A stretch of 14,822 bases of DNA. It comes from Oscillospiraceae bacterium. GTDB lineage: Bacteria > Bacillota > Clostridia > Oscillospirales > Oscillospiraceae. This document shows, one piece after another, positions 6,992 to 13,009 of the stretch; positions within the stretch are counted from its first letter, which is position 1; every line of letters begins with the position of its first letter. A program made the translations under genes and the position numbers. The notes beneath the pieces were generated by a model. That model searched no databases. It saw nothing but the letters and a program-made list of their open reading frames with translations, and was not told where the DNA came from. The DNA is taken from positions 1 to 14,822 of the forward strand of contig CAJGCI010000031.1 in the NCBI GenBank assembly GCA_904501855.1, given 5' to 3'.

Positions 6992-9339
6992 TTACGTTTC
7001 CTCTCCCCGCTCTTCCCCAGCTTCTGCAGCTTCAGGGAATTCATCAGTACACCGATGGAGCTGGCAGACATGGCCATGGCACACAGAGACGGATGCAGCA
7101 GGCCCGCTGCCGCCACCGAGATGCTGACAAGATTATAGCCAAGGGCCCAATGAAGATTCTGCCGCACCGTGCCCATGGTTTTTCGTGAAATAGAGAAAGC
7201 ATCCCTCAGTTTTGACAGCTTTCCGGCGGGCAGAAGCAAGGACGCGGATTCGATGGCGATATCCGATCCGGTACCCATTGCGACGGAAATATCCGCCGTA
7301 GCGAGTGCCGGTGTGTCGTTGATCCCATCGCCGACCATGCACACGGTTTTTCCCTGTGATCTCAGTTTCCGGATCATCTGTGCCTTGTCCTCCGGAAGCA
7401 CGCCGGAGAGCACATTCTCAACACCGGTCTCTGCTGCGATTTCTCTGGCAGTCTCCTCGCTGTCACCGGTCATGATCCAGACTTCTTTTCCCTCGGCCTT
7501 CAGTGCACGTACCGTCTCCGCCGCGTCTTCCCGAAGCACATCTGCCACGCCGAGCACACCCAGGAGCTTCCCGTTCTTCACGACGCAGATCTCGGTTTTC
7601 GCTTCTTTGCGGAGATCCGGAAGCTGTTCCAGTTCCGCCAGGGACACTCCCCGCTCTTTCAGAAGGTTCCGGTTTCCGCACAGCACTTCCTCTCCCTCGA
7701 TCATACCGGTGACACCGCGTCCGGGCAGGTATGCAAAACCGGTCACCTCTGCAGCGCCGAAATCGTACCGGCGTTCTCCTGCATAGTCGGTCACCGCTTT
7801 GGAGATGGGATGATCCGAACAGGTTTCGATGGCGGCACTGACGGCAAGCAGTTCCTCTTCCCTGACACCGGGCAGCGGACAGATGTCCGTCAGGACCGGT
7901 TTTCCCACCGTCAGGGTTCCGGTCTTGTCAAAAATGATCGTATCCGCTTTCCAGGCACTCTCCAGTGCACCGCCGTTTTTGTACAGCACGCCCCGTTCCG
8001 CACCTGCGCCGGAGCCGACCATGATTGCGGTTGGAGTCGCAAGACCCAACGCGCAGGGACAGGCAACGGTCAGAACATCGCAGCAATTGAGGACCGCCGT
8101 TTCCAGATCTCCCCTCTGCAATATGAGATACCACAGGGCAAACGTACCGGCTGCCGCAGCCACGACGCCGGGAACAAACCACTGTGCCACCGCGTCGGCA
8201 AATCTCTGGATCGGTGCCTTTTCGGTCTGAGCTTTACGCACCATGGCAACGATCTGCGAGAGGACGGAATCCTTTCCGATGGTGGTGGCCCGATAGGTGA
8301 CGGAACCGGAGCGGTTCAGGCTGCCTCCTACCAGCTCATCTCCCTCGCTTTTGTCCACGGGCATGCTTTCCCCGGTGAGCATGGATTCATCCACAGCACA
8401 TCCTCCGGAGAGGATCACACCGTCTGCAGGGACGCGTTCGCCGGGTCGGAGCAGGATCTCATCGCCGGTGCGGATCTGATCCGCGGACAGTTCCTTCCAC
8501 TCTCCCTCTCTCCGCACCATGGCGGAGACAGGCTGAAGCCGCAGCAGTTTCCGGATGGAAGAACCGGCCTCCCCGGCGGCGACCTGCTCCATGTACTTGC
8601 CGAAGAGGATCAGACTCAGCAGCACGCCCTGCGATGTGAAATAGAGTGTGAAATTGCTCTTTCTTGTGAGCGCGACAAAGGAGCTGTAGAAATAGATGAT
8701 CGAACTGGAGAGGGAAACCAGAAGATCCATTCCAAAGGTTCGGTTTCTGAGATTTCGCAGCGCACCGCTGTGAAAATACCGGGCGGGGCCGAACTGCAGT
8801 GCGGTACCCAGTACGAACTGTACTTTGGGATGCAGTTCCAGCATCAGCGGAGCGGTGAGCCCTGCCGCTGTAACGAGGATCCGGAAAAGCCGCATCCTTG
8901 TGTCCAGCTGGTGGTACTCCTCCCCGGCACGGAGATCCGTTATCTCTGCGGACGCACCGGTGGAACGCACCGCATTCAGCAGCATCTGACTGTCAAGACC
9001 CACAGGCCGGAACGTCACCATGAGATTCCCGTCCGGAGCATCCTCCACACCGCATACGCCGTACACACGGCCCAAAGCGGCCTTTACGGCACCCCTGTCC
9101 GCTTCCGGCGCCAGCAGGAGATCCGCCTCCTCCACAGGGACGCGGTAGCCGGCTTTTTTTACATACAGGACCACATCCTCCAGCATGAGAGCGCTGTCAT
9201 CATACGTCAGTTCCATGGTGCCGGCAGTATAGTTTACGGCCGCGTTCTGTACGCCCTTCTGACGGCGGATCGAACGCTCCAGTGTGGCGGCACAGGCGGC
9301 ACAGTCCATACCGAGAATGGTCAGATTGATTGTTTTCAT
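6979..9339 (-). CDS. copA: Cu(+)-exporting P1B-1-type ATPase (CopA-like)
   Basis: A 786-residue heavy-metal P-type ATPase that couples ATP hydrolysis to Cu(I) export. Seen in order: HMA domain 1-70 with MDCAAC (Cys13, Cys16); a second HMA-like unit about 80-137 without CxxC; TGES (322-325); the transmembrane CPC site in ACPCALGLATP (426-436); phosphorylation motif DKTGTLT (Asp471); HP (510-511) of the nucleotide-binding domain; GDGIND (670-675). The Cu(I)-specific ligands of the P1B-1 class are present: Asn-Tyr-Asn in QNLHWALGYN (727-736) and Met/Ser in MSASS (757-761). The ATG at 9337-9339 is chosen because GAGGG lies eight bases upstream and the HMA domain starts at once. An earlier ATG at 9373-9375 falls in the loop of a terminator-like hairpin. 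Second gene of the copper operon; its end overlaps the next gene by 13 bases. Confidence 0.95.
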   Translation of the reverse strand: MKTINLTILGMDCAACAATLERSIRRQKGVQNAAVNYTAGTMELTYDDSALMLEDVVLYVKKAGYRVPVEEADLLLAPEADRGAVKAALGRVYGVCGVEDAPDGNLMVTFRPVGLDSQMLLNAVRSTGASAEITDLRAGEEYHQLDTRMRLFRILVTAAGLTAPLMLELHPKVQFVLGTALQFGPARYFHSGALRNLRNRTFGMDLLVSLSSSIIYFYSSFVALTRKSNFTLYFTSQGVLLSLILFGKYMEQVAAGEAGSSIRKLLRLQPVSAMVRREGEWKELSADQIRTGDEILLRPGERVPADGVILSGGCAVDESMLTGESMPVDKSEGDELVGGSLNRSGSVTYRATTIGKDSVLSQIVAMVRKAQTEKAPIQRFADAVAQWFVPGVVAAAAGTFALWYLILQRGDLETAVLNCCDVLTVACPCALGLATPTAIMVGSGAGAERGVLYKNGGALESAWKADTIIFDKTGTLTVGKPVLTDICPLPGVREEELLAVSAAIETCSDHPISKAVTDYAGERRYDFGAAEVTGFAYLPGRGVTGMIEGEEVLCGNRNLLKERGVSLAELEQLPDLRKEAKTEICVVKNGKLLGVLGVADVLREDAAETVRALKAEGKEVWIMTGDSEETAREIAAETGVENVLSGVLPEDKAQMIRKLRSQGKTVCMVGDGINDTPALATADISVAMGTGSDIAIESASLLLPAGKLSKLRDAFSISRKTMGTVRQNLHWALGYNLVSISVAAAGLLHPSLCAMAMSASSIGVLMNSLKLQKLGKSGERKRKWKR

Positions 9340-9354
9340 GATGGGTTCCCTCAC

Positions 9355-9391
9355 AAAAAGCGGCGACAGGACCATTATTCTCTGCCGCCGC
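9355..9391 (-). terminator. Terminator-like hairpin (possible attenuator) inside the copper operon
   Basis: On the minus strand a 10-bp stem (9382-9391 with 9360-9369, one G-U pair), core GCGGCGGCAG, has a 12-base loop and is followed directly by TTTTTGTG. It starts 8 bases after the stop of the first gene and ends just before the ATPase ribosome binding site. In form it is an intrinsic terminator. In place it would cut most transcripts after the first gene unless read through. Confidence 0.65.
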
Positions 9392-9399
9392 GGTTCTCT

Positions 9400-9912
9400 T
9401 TACTTTTCGAGTTGTTCCTTGTACTCCTTGCGCATCTTCAGAAGCTTGTAGGTCATGGGGACACACAGTGCGACCAGATCCAGCAGCAGTACCCAGTCGT
9501 ACCAGGTGATGCCCTGAATGAACTGGCCCTCATGCCAGACGCCCTTGTTGATCTTGAAATAGTTGTTGTTCCACACGCCCCAGACATCGGTGGTGGGCTT
9601 CCAGAAGTGTACTTTCTCAAACGCGATGGTGGTGAGCAGTCCGCCGGCAGTTACCGCACCAAAGGAGGAAGCTCTCCTGTTGCGGATCAGGAACTCAGAG
9701 ACCACCGGCATCACATAGACTGCAAGGTTGATGATCCAAAGCTGCAGCGGAATATGATAGTTCCAGCGGTGAGCCTGCATGATGTGATCCGCATCGTGCA
9801 GAAGCGTCACGGCCAGCAGTGCCAGATTCCACTTCTCTACCTTTGACGCAGTCTCGTCATCCAGTCTGCTGTCCAGAAACTTTGCTCTGTTTTTTTCTTG
9901 TTTCAGAGTCAT
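9400..9912 (-). CDS. Four-helix, His-rich membrane protein of unknown family, first gene of the copper operon
   Basis: 170 residues from the ATG at 9910-9912, which has AAAGGAGG eight bases upstream; an ATG at 9960 would lie upstream of the predicted transcript start. The N-terminus is charged and soluble (1-27). Likely membrane helices lie at about 28-46, 55-76, 83-100 and 137-157, and the tail is basic. The first helix ends in HDADHIMQAH (39-48), with three of its His residues spaced 4 and 5. H53, H102 (KVHFW) and H127 (WHEG) add more, and the loop 101-140 is rich in Trp, Asn and Tyr. There is no Cys pair. I do not recognise the family. The TetR operator and the gene order suggest it acts with the copper exporters, for instance as a metal or haem binding membrane partner, but that is inference only. 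Confidence 0.75.
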   Translation of the reverse strand: MTLKQEKNRAKFLDSRLDDETASKVEKWNLALLAVTLLHDADHIMQAHRWNYHIPLQLWIINLAVYVMPVVSEFLIRNRRASSFGAVTAGGLLTTIAFEKVHFWKPTTDVWGVWNNNYFKINKGVWHEGQFIQGITWYDWVLLLDLVALCVPMTYKLLKMRKEYKEQLEK

Positions 9913-9930
9913 GTTCGATTCCTCCTTTTT

Positions 9931-9948
9931 ATTTACCACTTGGTAAAT
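9931..9948. promoter_or_regulatory. Operator 1, probable TetR-family binding site
   Basis: ATTTACCA-CT-TGGTAAAT is an inverted repeat with 8-bp arms; with flanking T and A runs the pairing extends to 13 bp (9926-9953). It covers the predicted transcription start (near 9944) of the copper operon. A near copy lies 56 bp away, next to the TetR gene. Confidence 0.8.
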
Positions 9949-9950
9949 AA

Positions 9951-9979
9951 AAAATATCATGCATCCTCTTCTCTGTCAA
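9951..9979 (-). promoter_or_regulatory. Sigma-A promoter of the copper operon
   Basis: The minus strand carries TTGACA (9974-9979), a 17-base spacer and TATTTT (9951-9956). The predicted start near 9944 gives a 32-base leader holding AAAGGAGG. The -10 box and start abut or lie within operator 1, so binding there should block initiation. Confidence 0.75.
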
Positions 9980-9986
9980 CAGTTTT

Positions 9987-10004
9987 ATTGACCACTTGGT
10001 AAGG
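9987..10004. promoter_or_regulatory. Operator 2, probable TetR-family binding site
   Basis: The core TTGACCA-CT-TGGTAAG (9988-10003) matches operator 1 at 14 of 16 core positions. It overlaps the -35 box of the TetR gene promoter, which predicts autorepression. Its centre is 56 bp from that of operator 1, just upstream of the copper-operon -35 box. Confidence 0.75.
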
Positions 10005-10016
10005 TTGTGCTATTGT
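9988..10016 (+). promoter_or_regulatory. Sigma-A promoter of the TetR-family gene
   Basis: TTGACC (9988-9993), a 17-base spacer and TATTGT (10011-10016). Counting +1 seven bases after the -10 box puts transcription start at 10023, the A of the ATG, so the mRNA would have no leader. Confidence 0.65.
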
Positions 10017-10022
10017 TAAACC

Positions 10023-10604
10023 ATGCCTATTATTGTTGATAAAGAAAAAGTGCGCATGGAGATCCTGATGGCTTTCCAGCGCTGCATAGAGAAAAAGCCC
10101 ATCGACACCATCTCCCTCCGGGACATCGCGGCGGAGGCAGGCATGTCTCATCCGAAGCTTCTCAATTATTTTGAGAATAAGGATGACCTGATCCTCACCT
10201 ATATCCGATACACCAAAGATTACATGACTCAGCACTGCATGACCTGGTTCCGCACCCACGACCGGAAGGATTATGACTCCAATCTGGCGTACCTGAACGA
10301 CTTCATGAATTACGTTGCGGATGCGCCGGAAGGCGAACTGCGCCCCAACGCCACGACTCAGACCTACGTACTGGGCCATTACAGCGAGGAGATCGGGAAA
10401 ATGGTGACGGATGAGTTTCGGGAATGGCGGGAGATCATGGAACAATGCCTCATTTCCGTATACGGCGAGGAAGTGGGAAAAAAGGAAGCGGAAGCCATGA
10501 TGATCCTCATTTCCGGCACGTTTCTGTGCAATTACAACCGTGCCCTCACCGGACAGATCAACGACAACATCATCGGATATCTGGCGAACCTGGCAAAATC
10601 CTGA
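10023..10604 (+). CDS. TetR-family transcriptional regulator of the divergent copper operon
   Basis: A 193-residue repressor. The N-terminal helix-turn-helix spans about 12-56, with the TetR signature TISLRDIAAEAGMSHPKLLNYFENKDDL at 29-56 in family-typical order; the rest is a helical ligand/dimer domain. Cys21, His71-Cys72-Met73, Cys142 and Cys169 are possible metal or redox ligands, though nothing proves metal sensing. It is transcribed divergently from the copper operon, and two matching palindromes lie in the 111-bp gap, so it very probably represses both itself and the operon. No Shine-Dalgarno sequence precedes the ATG; the predicted mRNA begins at that ATG. A later Met12 also lacks a ribosome site and would cut into the first helix of the domain. 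In Bacillota copper ATPase operons are usually under CsoR or CopY, so a TetR here is uncommon. Confidence 0.9.
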   Translation: MPIIVDKEKVRMEILMAFQRCIEKKPIDTISLRDIAAEAGMSHPKLLNYFENKDDLILTYIRYTKDYMTQHCMTWFRTHDRKDYDSNLAYLNDFMNYVADAPEGELRPNATTQTYVLGHYSEEIGKMVTDEFREWREIMEQCLISVYGEEVGKKEAEAMMILISGTFLCNYNRALTGQINDNIIGYLANLAKS

Positions 10605-10617
10605 AATCACAAAGTAT

Positions 10618-10659
10618 ACCCCGGCATGTCAAAAGCATGTCGGGGTTCTTGTCTGTTTT
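10618..10659 (+). terminator. Intrinsic terminator of the TetR-family gene
   Basis: The stem 10618-10628 with 10636-10646 (ACCCCGGCATG, one G-U pair) has a 7-base loop and is followed by TCTTGTCTGTTTT. It lies 13 bases after the stop. Confidence 0.8.
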
Positions 10660-10720
10660 GCAGAAAATGACCTTTCGCCCGGAAAAAACTCATTTTGAAT
10701 GCGTTTTTTCTCTCACAATG

Positions 10721-10731
10721 TGATATATAAT
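10721..10731 (+). promoter_or_regulatory. Extended -10 promoter of the AcnX operon
   Basis: TGATATATAAT contains TATAAT (10726-10731) and, one register earlier, a TG-preceded TATATA. No convincing -35 box is seen; a T run lies at the right distance. The start would fall near 10737, giving a leader of about 35 bases with AAAGGAGG. Confidence 0.5.
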
Positions 10732-10771
10732 GGAATCAGAGAAAATACCATACAAAGGAGGAGGTTTTTTC

Positions 10772-12052
10772 ATGATTCTTACACCTGAACAGCAGGCGCT
10801 GCTGAACGGTGAAAAAGGCGAAACCATGGCCAAAGTCGTCAAGACCCTCGTCATGTACGGCGATGCTTTTGACGCAGAGCGCATGGTTCCGGTCACAAGC
10901 GAATACGGCCACACAGTCATCAGCTTCGGTCTGAAAACCCTCGGACCGGTGTATGACCTCTATCAGAAACTGTTGGACGAAGGACTGCTGAGCAAGCAGA
11001 AATTCACGGCGGATCCCCGGCCGCTGGACAAAAATGTTCCCAGCAGTTTTCTGGAAGACATCGTATTCAACAAACTCATGTACAGCCGTCAGGCTTCCTA
11101 CGAGAAACAGCTGGAGGAAATGGGACTGCTGGATGAAGACAGCTATACCTGCACCAGCTATCTGCCTCAGGTGGGTAATGTCCCCAAACAGGGAGACATC
11201 CTTTCCTGGGCGGAGAGTTCCGCCGTCATCTATGCAAACTCCGTCCTCGGTGCCCGCTGCAACCGCAATTCCGGCATTCTGGAACTGATGGGATCCGTCG
11301 CCGGATTCGTTCCGGAATTCGGTCTGCTCACCGATGAGGGGCGCAAGGCACACTGGATCGTGGAAGTGCGCTGCGAACACAAACCGGAAGCGCAGCTCCT
11401 GGGCTCGGCCATCGGTCTGAAGGTGATGGAGGACGTTCCCTATGTCAAGGGACTGGACAAATGGCTGGGTACGGAGCTCACGGATGAGGCGACCACCTAT
11501 CTCAAGGATTTCGGTGCCGCCTGTGCCTCCAACGGCGCGGTCGGTCTCTATCACATTGAAAACCTGACGCCGGAGGCCAAGCAGCAGGGCGAAGGTCTAA
11601 TCCGCGAGGACGCGAAAGTCTATGTGATCGATGACGCGGAACTTCAGCGGGTCAAAGAGAGCTATCCGGTCATCTGGAAGGATCCGGATGCGAAGCCGGC
11701 CCTGTGTTTCGTCGGATGTCCCCACATGACGCTCAAACAGCTGGAGGACTGGACGGACAATGTGACGAGACAGCTGGAGGAAAACGGCCGGACGAAAGTC
11801 ACCGTGCCTACGGTCTTCACCGCTTCCACCCCGGTCATCAAGGAATTTAACAAGACCGAGCGGGCCGGAAAGCTGGCGGATGCGGGCGTCGTGGTCAGTT
11901 ATATCTGTCCGCTGATGTACATGAACAATCCGCTGTGCAAGAAGAAACCGGTCATCACCTCTTCGAACAAGCTGCGCACCTATACCAGCTCGCGCTACTA
12001 TACGGAGGCGGAGATCCTGGACATCATCACCGGAAAGGAGGGTTCTCGATGA
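10772..12052 (+). CDS. Aconitase X (AcnX) catalytic, large subunit
   Basis: 426 residues of the AcnX (DUF521) family, iron-sulfur or iron dependent dehydratases distantly related to aconitase. Known members act as cis-3-hydroxy-L-proline dehydratase in bacteria or phosphomevalonate dehydratase in archaea. Seen: N-terminal LTPEQQALLNGEKGE (3-17); YTCTSYLP (Cys127); SSAVIYANSVLGARCNRNSG (149-168, Cys163); FVGCPHMTLKQL (Cys316); YICPLMY (Cys379); and C-terminal SSNKLRTYTSSRYY. The Cys residues are likely iron-site ligands. The ATG at 10772 has AAAGGAGG ten bases upstream; an upstream in-frame ATG at 10730 falls in the -10 box and is rejected. The stop overlaps the start of the swivelling subunit by four bases. 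No proline, hydroxyproline, mevalonate or permease gene is near, so the substrate is open. Confidence 0.9.
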   Translation: MILTPEQQALLNGEKGETMAKVVKTLVMYGDAFDAERMVPVTSEYGHTVISFGLKTLGPVYDLYQKLLDEGLLSKQKFTADPRPLDKNVPSSFLEDIVFNKLMYSRQASYEKQLEEMGLLDEDSYTCTSYLPQVGNVPKQGDILSWAESSAVIYANSVLGARCNRNSGILELMGSVAGFVPEFGLLTDEGRKAHWIVEVRCEHKPEAQLLGSAIGLKVMEDVPYVKGLDKWLGTELTDEATTYLKDFGAACASNGAVGLYHIENLTPEAKQQGEGLIREDAKVYVIDDAELQRVKESYPVIWKDPDAKPALCFVGCPHMTLKQLEDWTDNVTRQLEENGRTKVTVPTVFTASTPVIKEFNKTERAGKLADAGVVVSYICPLMYMNNPLCKKKPVITSSNKLRTYTSSRYYTEAEILDIITGKEGSR

Positions 12053-12495
12053 AAACATTTCAGGGCCGCGTGATCGTTCCGGGCACCTGCACCGCGGAAG
12101 CACTGGTGTCTCACGGCGGTTTCAACACACTGGCGTCCTATCAGATGGCGCTGCAGTTCGGCGACAAGAAAGTCAAATGCGGCGACCAGAGCAATCCGGA
12201 CATCTATAAGAAATCCATGCTGGCAAAGGCGCTGTGTCTGCCCATGACCATCGGATCCACCACCGGAGGAATGGTCCTGTTCGGAGCCTGCCAGATGGGA
12301 AAGCAGCCGGCATGTCTGCTCTTTTCCGAGACCATCGACTCCCTCGCCGCTGCAGGCGCGATCCTGGGCGACGTCTGGACGGACGTCTCCATGCCCGTCG
12401 TGGACCGTCTGGGACAGGAGTTCCTGGATTACGTCCAGACCGGCATGACCATCACCGTCAAGGAAGACGGCGTGGTGGAAGTATCCGGCGAATAA
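12049..12495 (+). CDS. Aconitase X swivelling, small subunit
   Basis: A 148-residue DUF126 (AcnX swivel) protein that completes the active site of the large subunit. Seen: GRVIVPGTCTAEALVS (6-21), GGFNTLAS (23-30), and the serine loop MTIGSTTGG (66-74), the equivalent of the family's GRGSSTG. Ser70 is the expected catalytic serine. The Arg-Gly usual before that loop is replaced by Thr-Ile, and four Cys residues (14, 44, 63, 81) are present. Translation starts at the ATG overlapping the large-subunit stop (ATGA), with AAAGGAGG seven bases upstream, so the subunits are made in step. A terminator follows. The split form with adjacent genes resembles the archaeal arrangement, whereas many bacterial AcnX enzymes are single chains. 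Confidence 0.9.
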   Translation: MKTFQGRVIVPGTCTAEALVSHGGFNTLASYQMALQFGDKKVKCGDQSNPDIYKKSMLAKALCLPMTIGSTTGGMVLFGACQMGKQPACLLFSETIDSLAAAGAILGDVWTDVSMPVVDRLGQEFLDYVQTGMTITVKEDGVVEVSGE

Positions 12496-12503
12496 CGCAA
12501 AAC

Positions 12504-12544
12504 AAAAAAAGAACTCCGGCGTGTTCAACACGTCGGAGTTTTCA
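12504..12544. terminator. Bidirectional intrinsic terminator between AcnX and the tRNA operon
   Basis: The 12-bp stem 12512-12523 with 12529-12540 (AACTCCGGCGTG, one G-U pair) has the loop TTCAA and is followed by TTTC on the plus strand. On the minus strand it is followed by CTTTTTTTGTTTTG. It ends the AcnX operon and, more strongly, the converging tRNA operon. Confidence 0.85.
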
Positions 12545-12545
12545 T

Positions 12546-12620
12546 TGGCGGCGACACCCGGATTTGAACCGGGGAATCGCGGATTTGCAGTCCGCTGCCT
12601 TACCACTTGGCTATGTCGCC
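12546..12620 (-). tRNA. tRNA-Cys (GCA)
   Basis: Full cloverleaf on the minus strand: acceptor GGCGACA with TGTCGCC, D arm GCC/GGC, anticodon stem GCGGA/TCCGC with loop CTGCAAA (anticodon GCA), T arm CCCGG-TTCAAAT-CCGGG, encoded CCA. The discriminator base is G, whereas tRNA-Cys normally has U73. Last gene of the tRNA operon. Confidence 0.95.
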
Positions 12621-12622
12621 AT

Positions 12623-12698
12623 TGGAGCGGGCAACGAGGCTCGAACTCGCTACCTCCACCTTGGCAAGGTGGCGCTCTACCAGATGAGCTATGCCCGC
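12623..12698 (-). tRNA. tRNA-Gly (GCC)
   Basis: Minus-strand cloverleaf of 76 bases: acceptor GCGGGCA with TGCCCGC, anticodon loop TTGCCAA (anticodon GCC), T loop TTCGAGC, discriminator T, encoded CCA. It sits two bases upstream of tRNA-Cys in the operon. Confidence 0.95.
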
Positions 12699-12710
12699 CT
12701 CTTCTGTTTT

Positions 12711-12743
12711 AAATACGGAAGAAACCGAAGTTTCTTCCGTATT

Positions 12744-12744
<1 letters not shown>
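12711..12744 (-). other. Long UUCG-capped hairpin between tRNA-Phe and tRNA-Gly
   Basis: A perfect 15-bp stem (12711-12725 with 12730-12744). In minus-strand RNA the loop is C-UUCG-G, an extra-stable tetraloop. The stem starts on the last A of the tRNA-Phe CCA. It is followed by TAAAACAG and not a T tract, so a processing or stability signal is likelier than a strong terminator. Confidence 0.75.
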
Positions 12745-12819
<75 letters not shown>

Positions 12820-12825
12820 AAATCG

Positions 12826-12902
12826 TGGTGGGAACGACTGGACTCGAACCAGTGACCCCCTGCTTGTAAGGCAGGTGCTCTAACCAGCTGAGCTACGCTC
12901 CC
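12826..12902 (-). tRNA. tRNA-Val (TAC)
   Basis: Minus-strand cloverleaf of 77 bases: acceptor GGGAGCG with CGTTCCC (one G-U), anticodon loop CTTACAA (anticodon TAC), T loop TTCGAGT, discriminator A, encoded CCA. First gene of the operon, just downstream of its promoter. Confidence 0.95.
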
Positions 12903-12930
12903 GTACACGCTCTTTTTCAGCGGCTTGATT

Positions 12931-12959
12931 ATTATACAAGATACGAATATCAATGTCAA
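12931..12959 (-). promoter_or_regulatory. Consensus sigma-A promoter of the tRNA operon
   Basis: The minus strand carries exact TTGACA (12954-12959), a 17-base spacer and exact TATAAT (12931-12936), 28 bases upstream of tRNA-Val. This is as strong a promoter as expected for stable RNA. The 50 bases between it and the hsp33 stop contain no clear terminator, so hsp33 transcripts may read into the tRNAs. Confidence 0.9.
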
Positions 12960-13009
12960 TAATTTTAATGCCCCATTTTGAAATGATTTTTCCTGCGAAA
13001 TAACTGGGC

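Noticed and set aside
9339..9375. Earlier ATG for the copper ATPase at 9375
   Set aside because: It lies in the loop of the intra-operon hairpin, has no good ribosome site, and adds residues before the HMA domain that the family lacks.
7810..9846. Plus-strand open frame of 678 codons opposite the copper ATPase
   Set aside because: It runs antisense to a gene with full P-type ATPase motifs, has no ribosome site or recognisable domain, and is His/Gln/Arg-rich as expected from a GC-rich codon shadow.
10736..11554. Minus-strand open frame of 272 codons opposite the AcnX large subunit
   Set aside because: Antisense shadow; the plus strand has family motifs, a promoter and a strong ribosome site.
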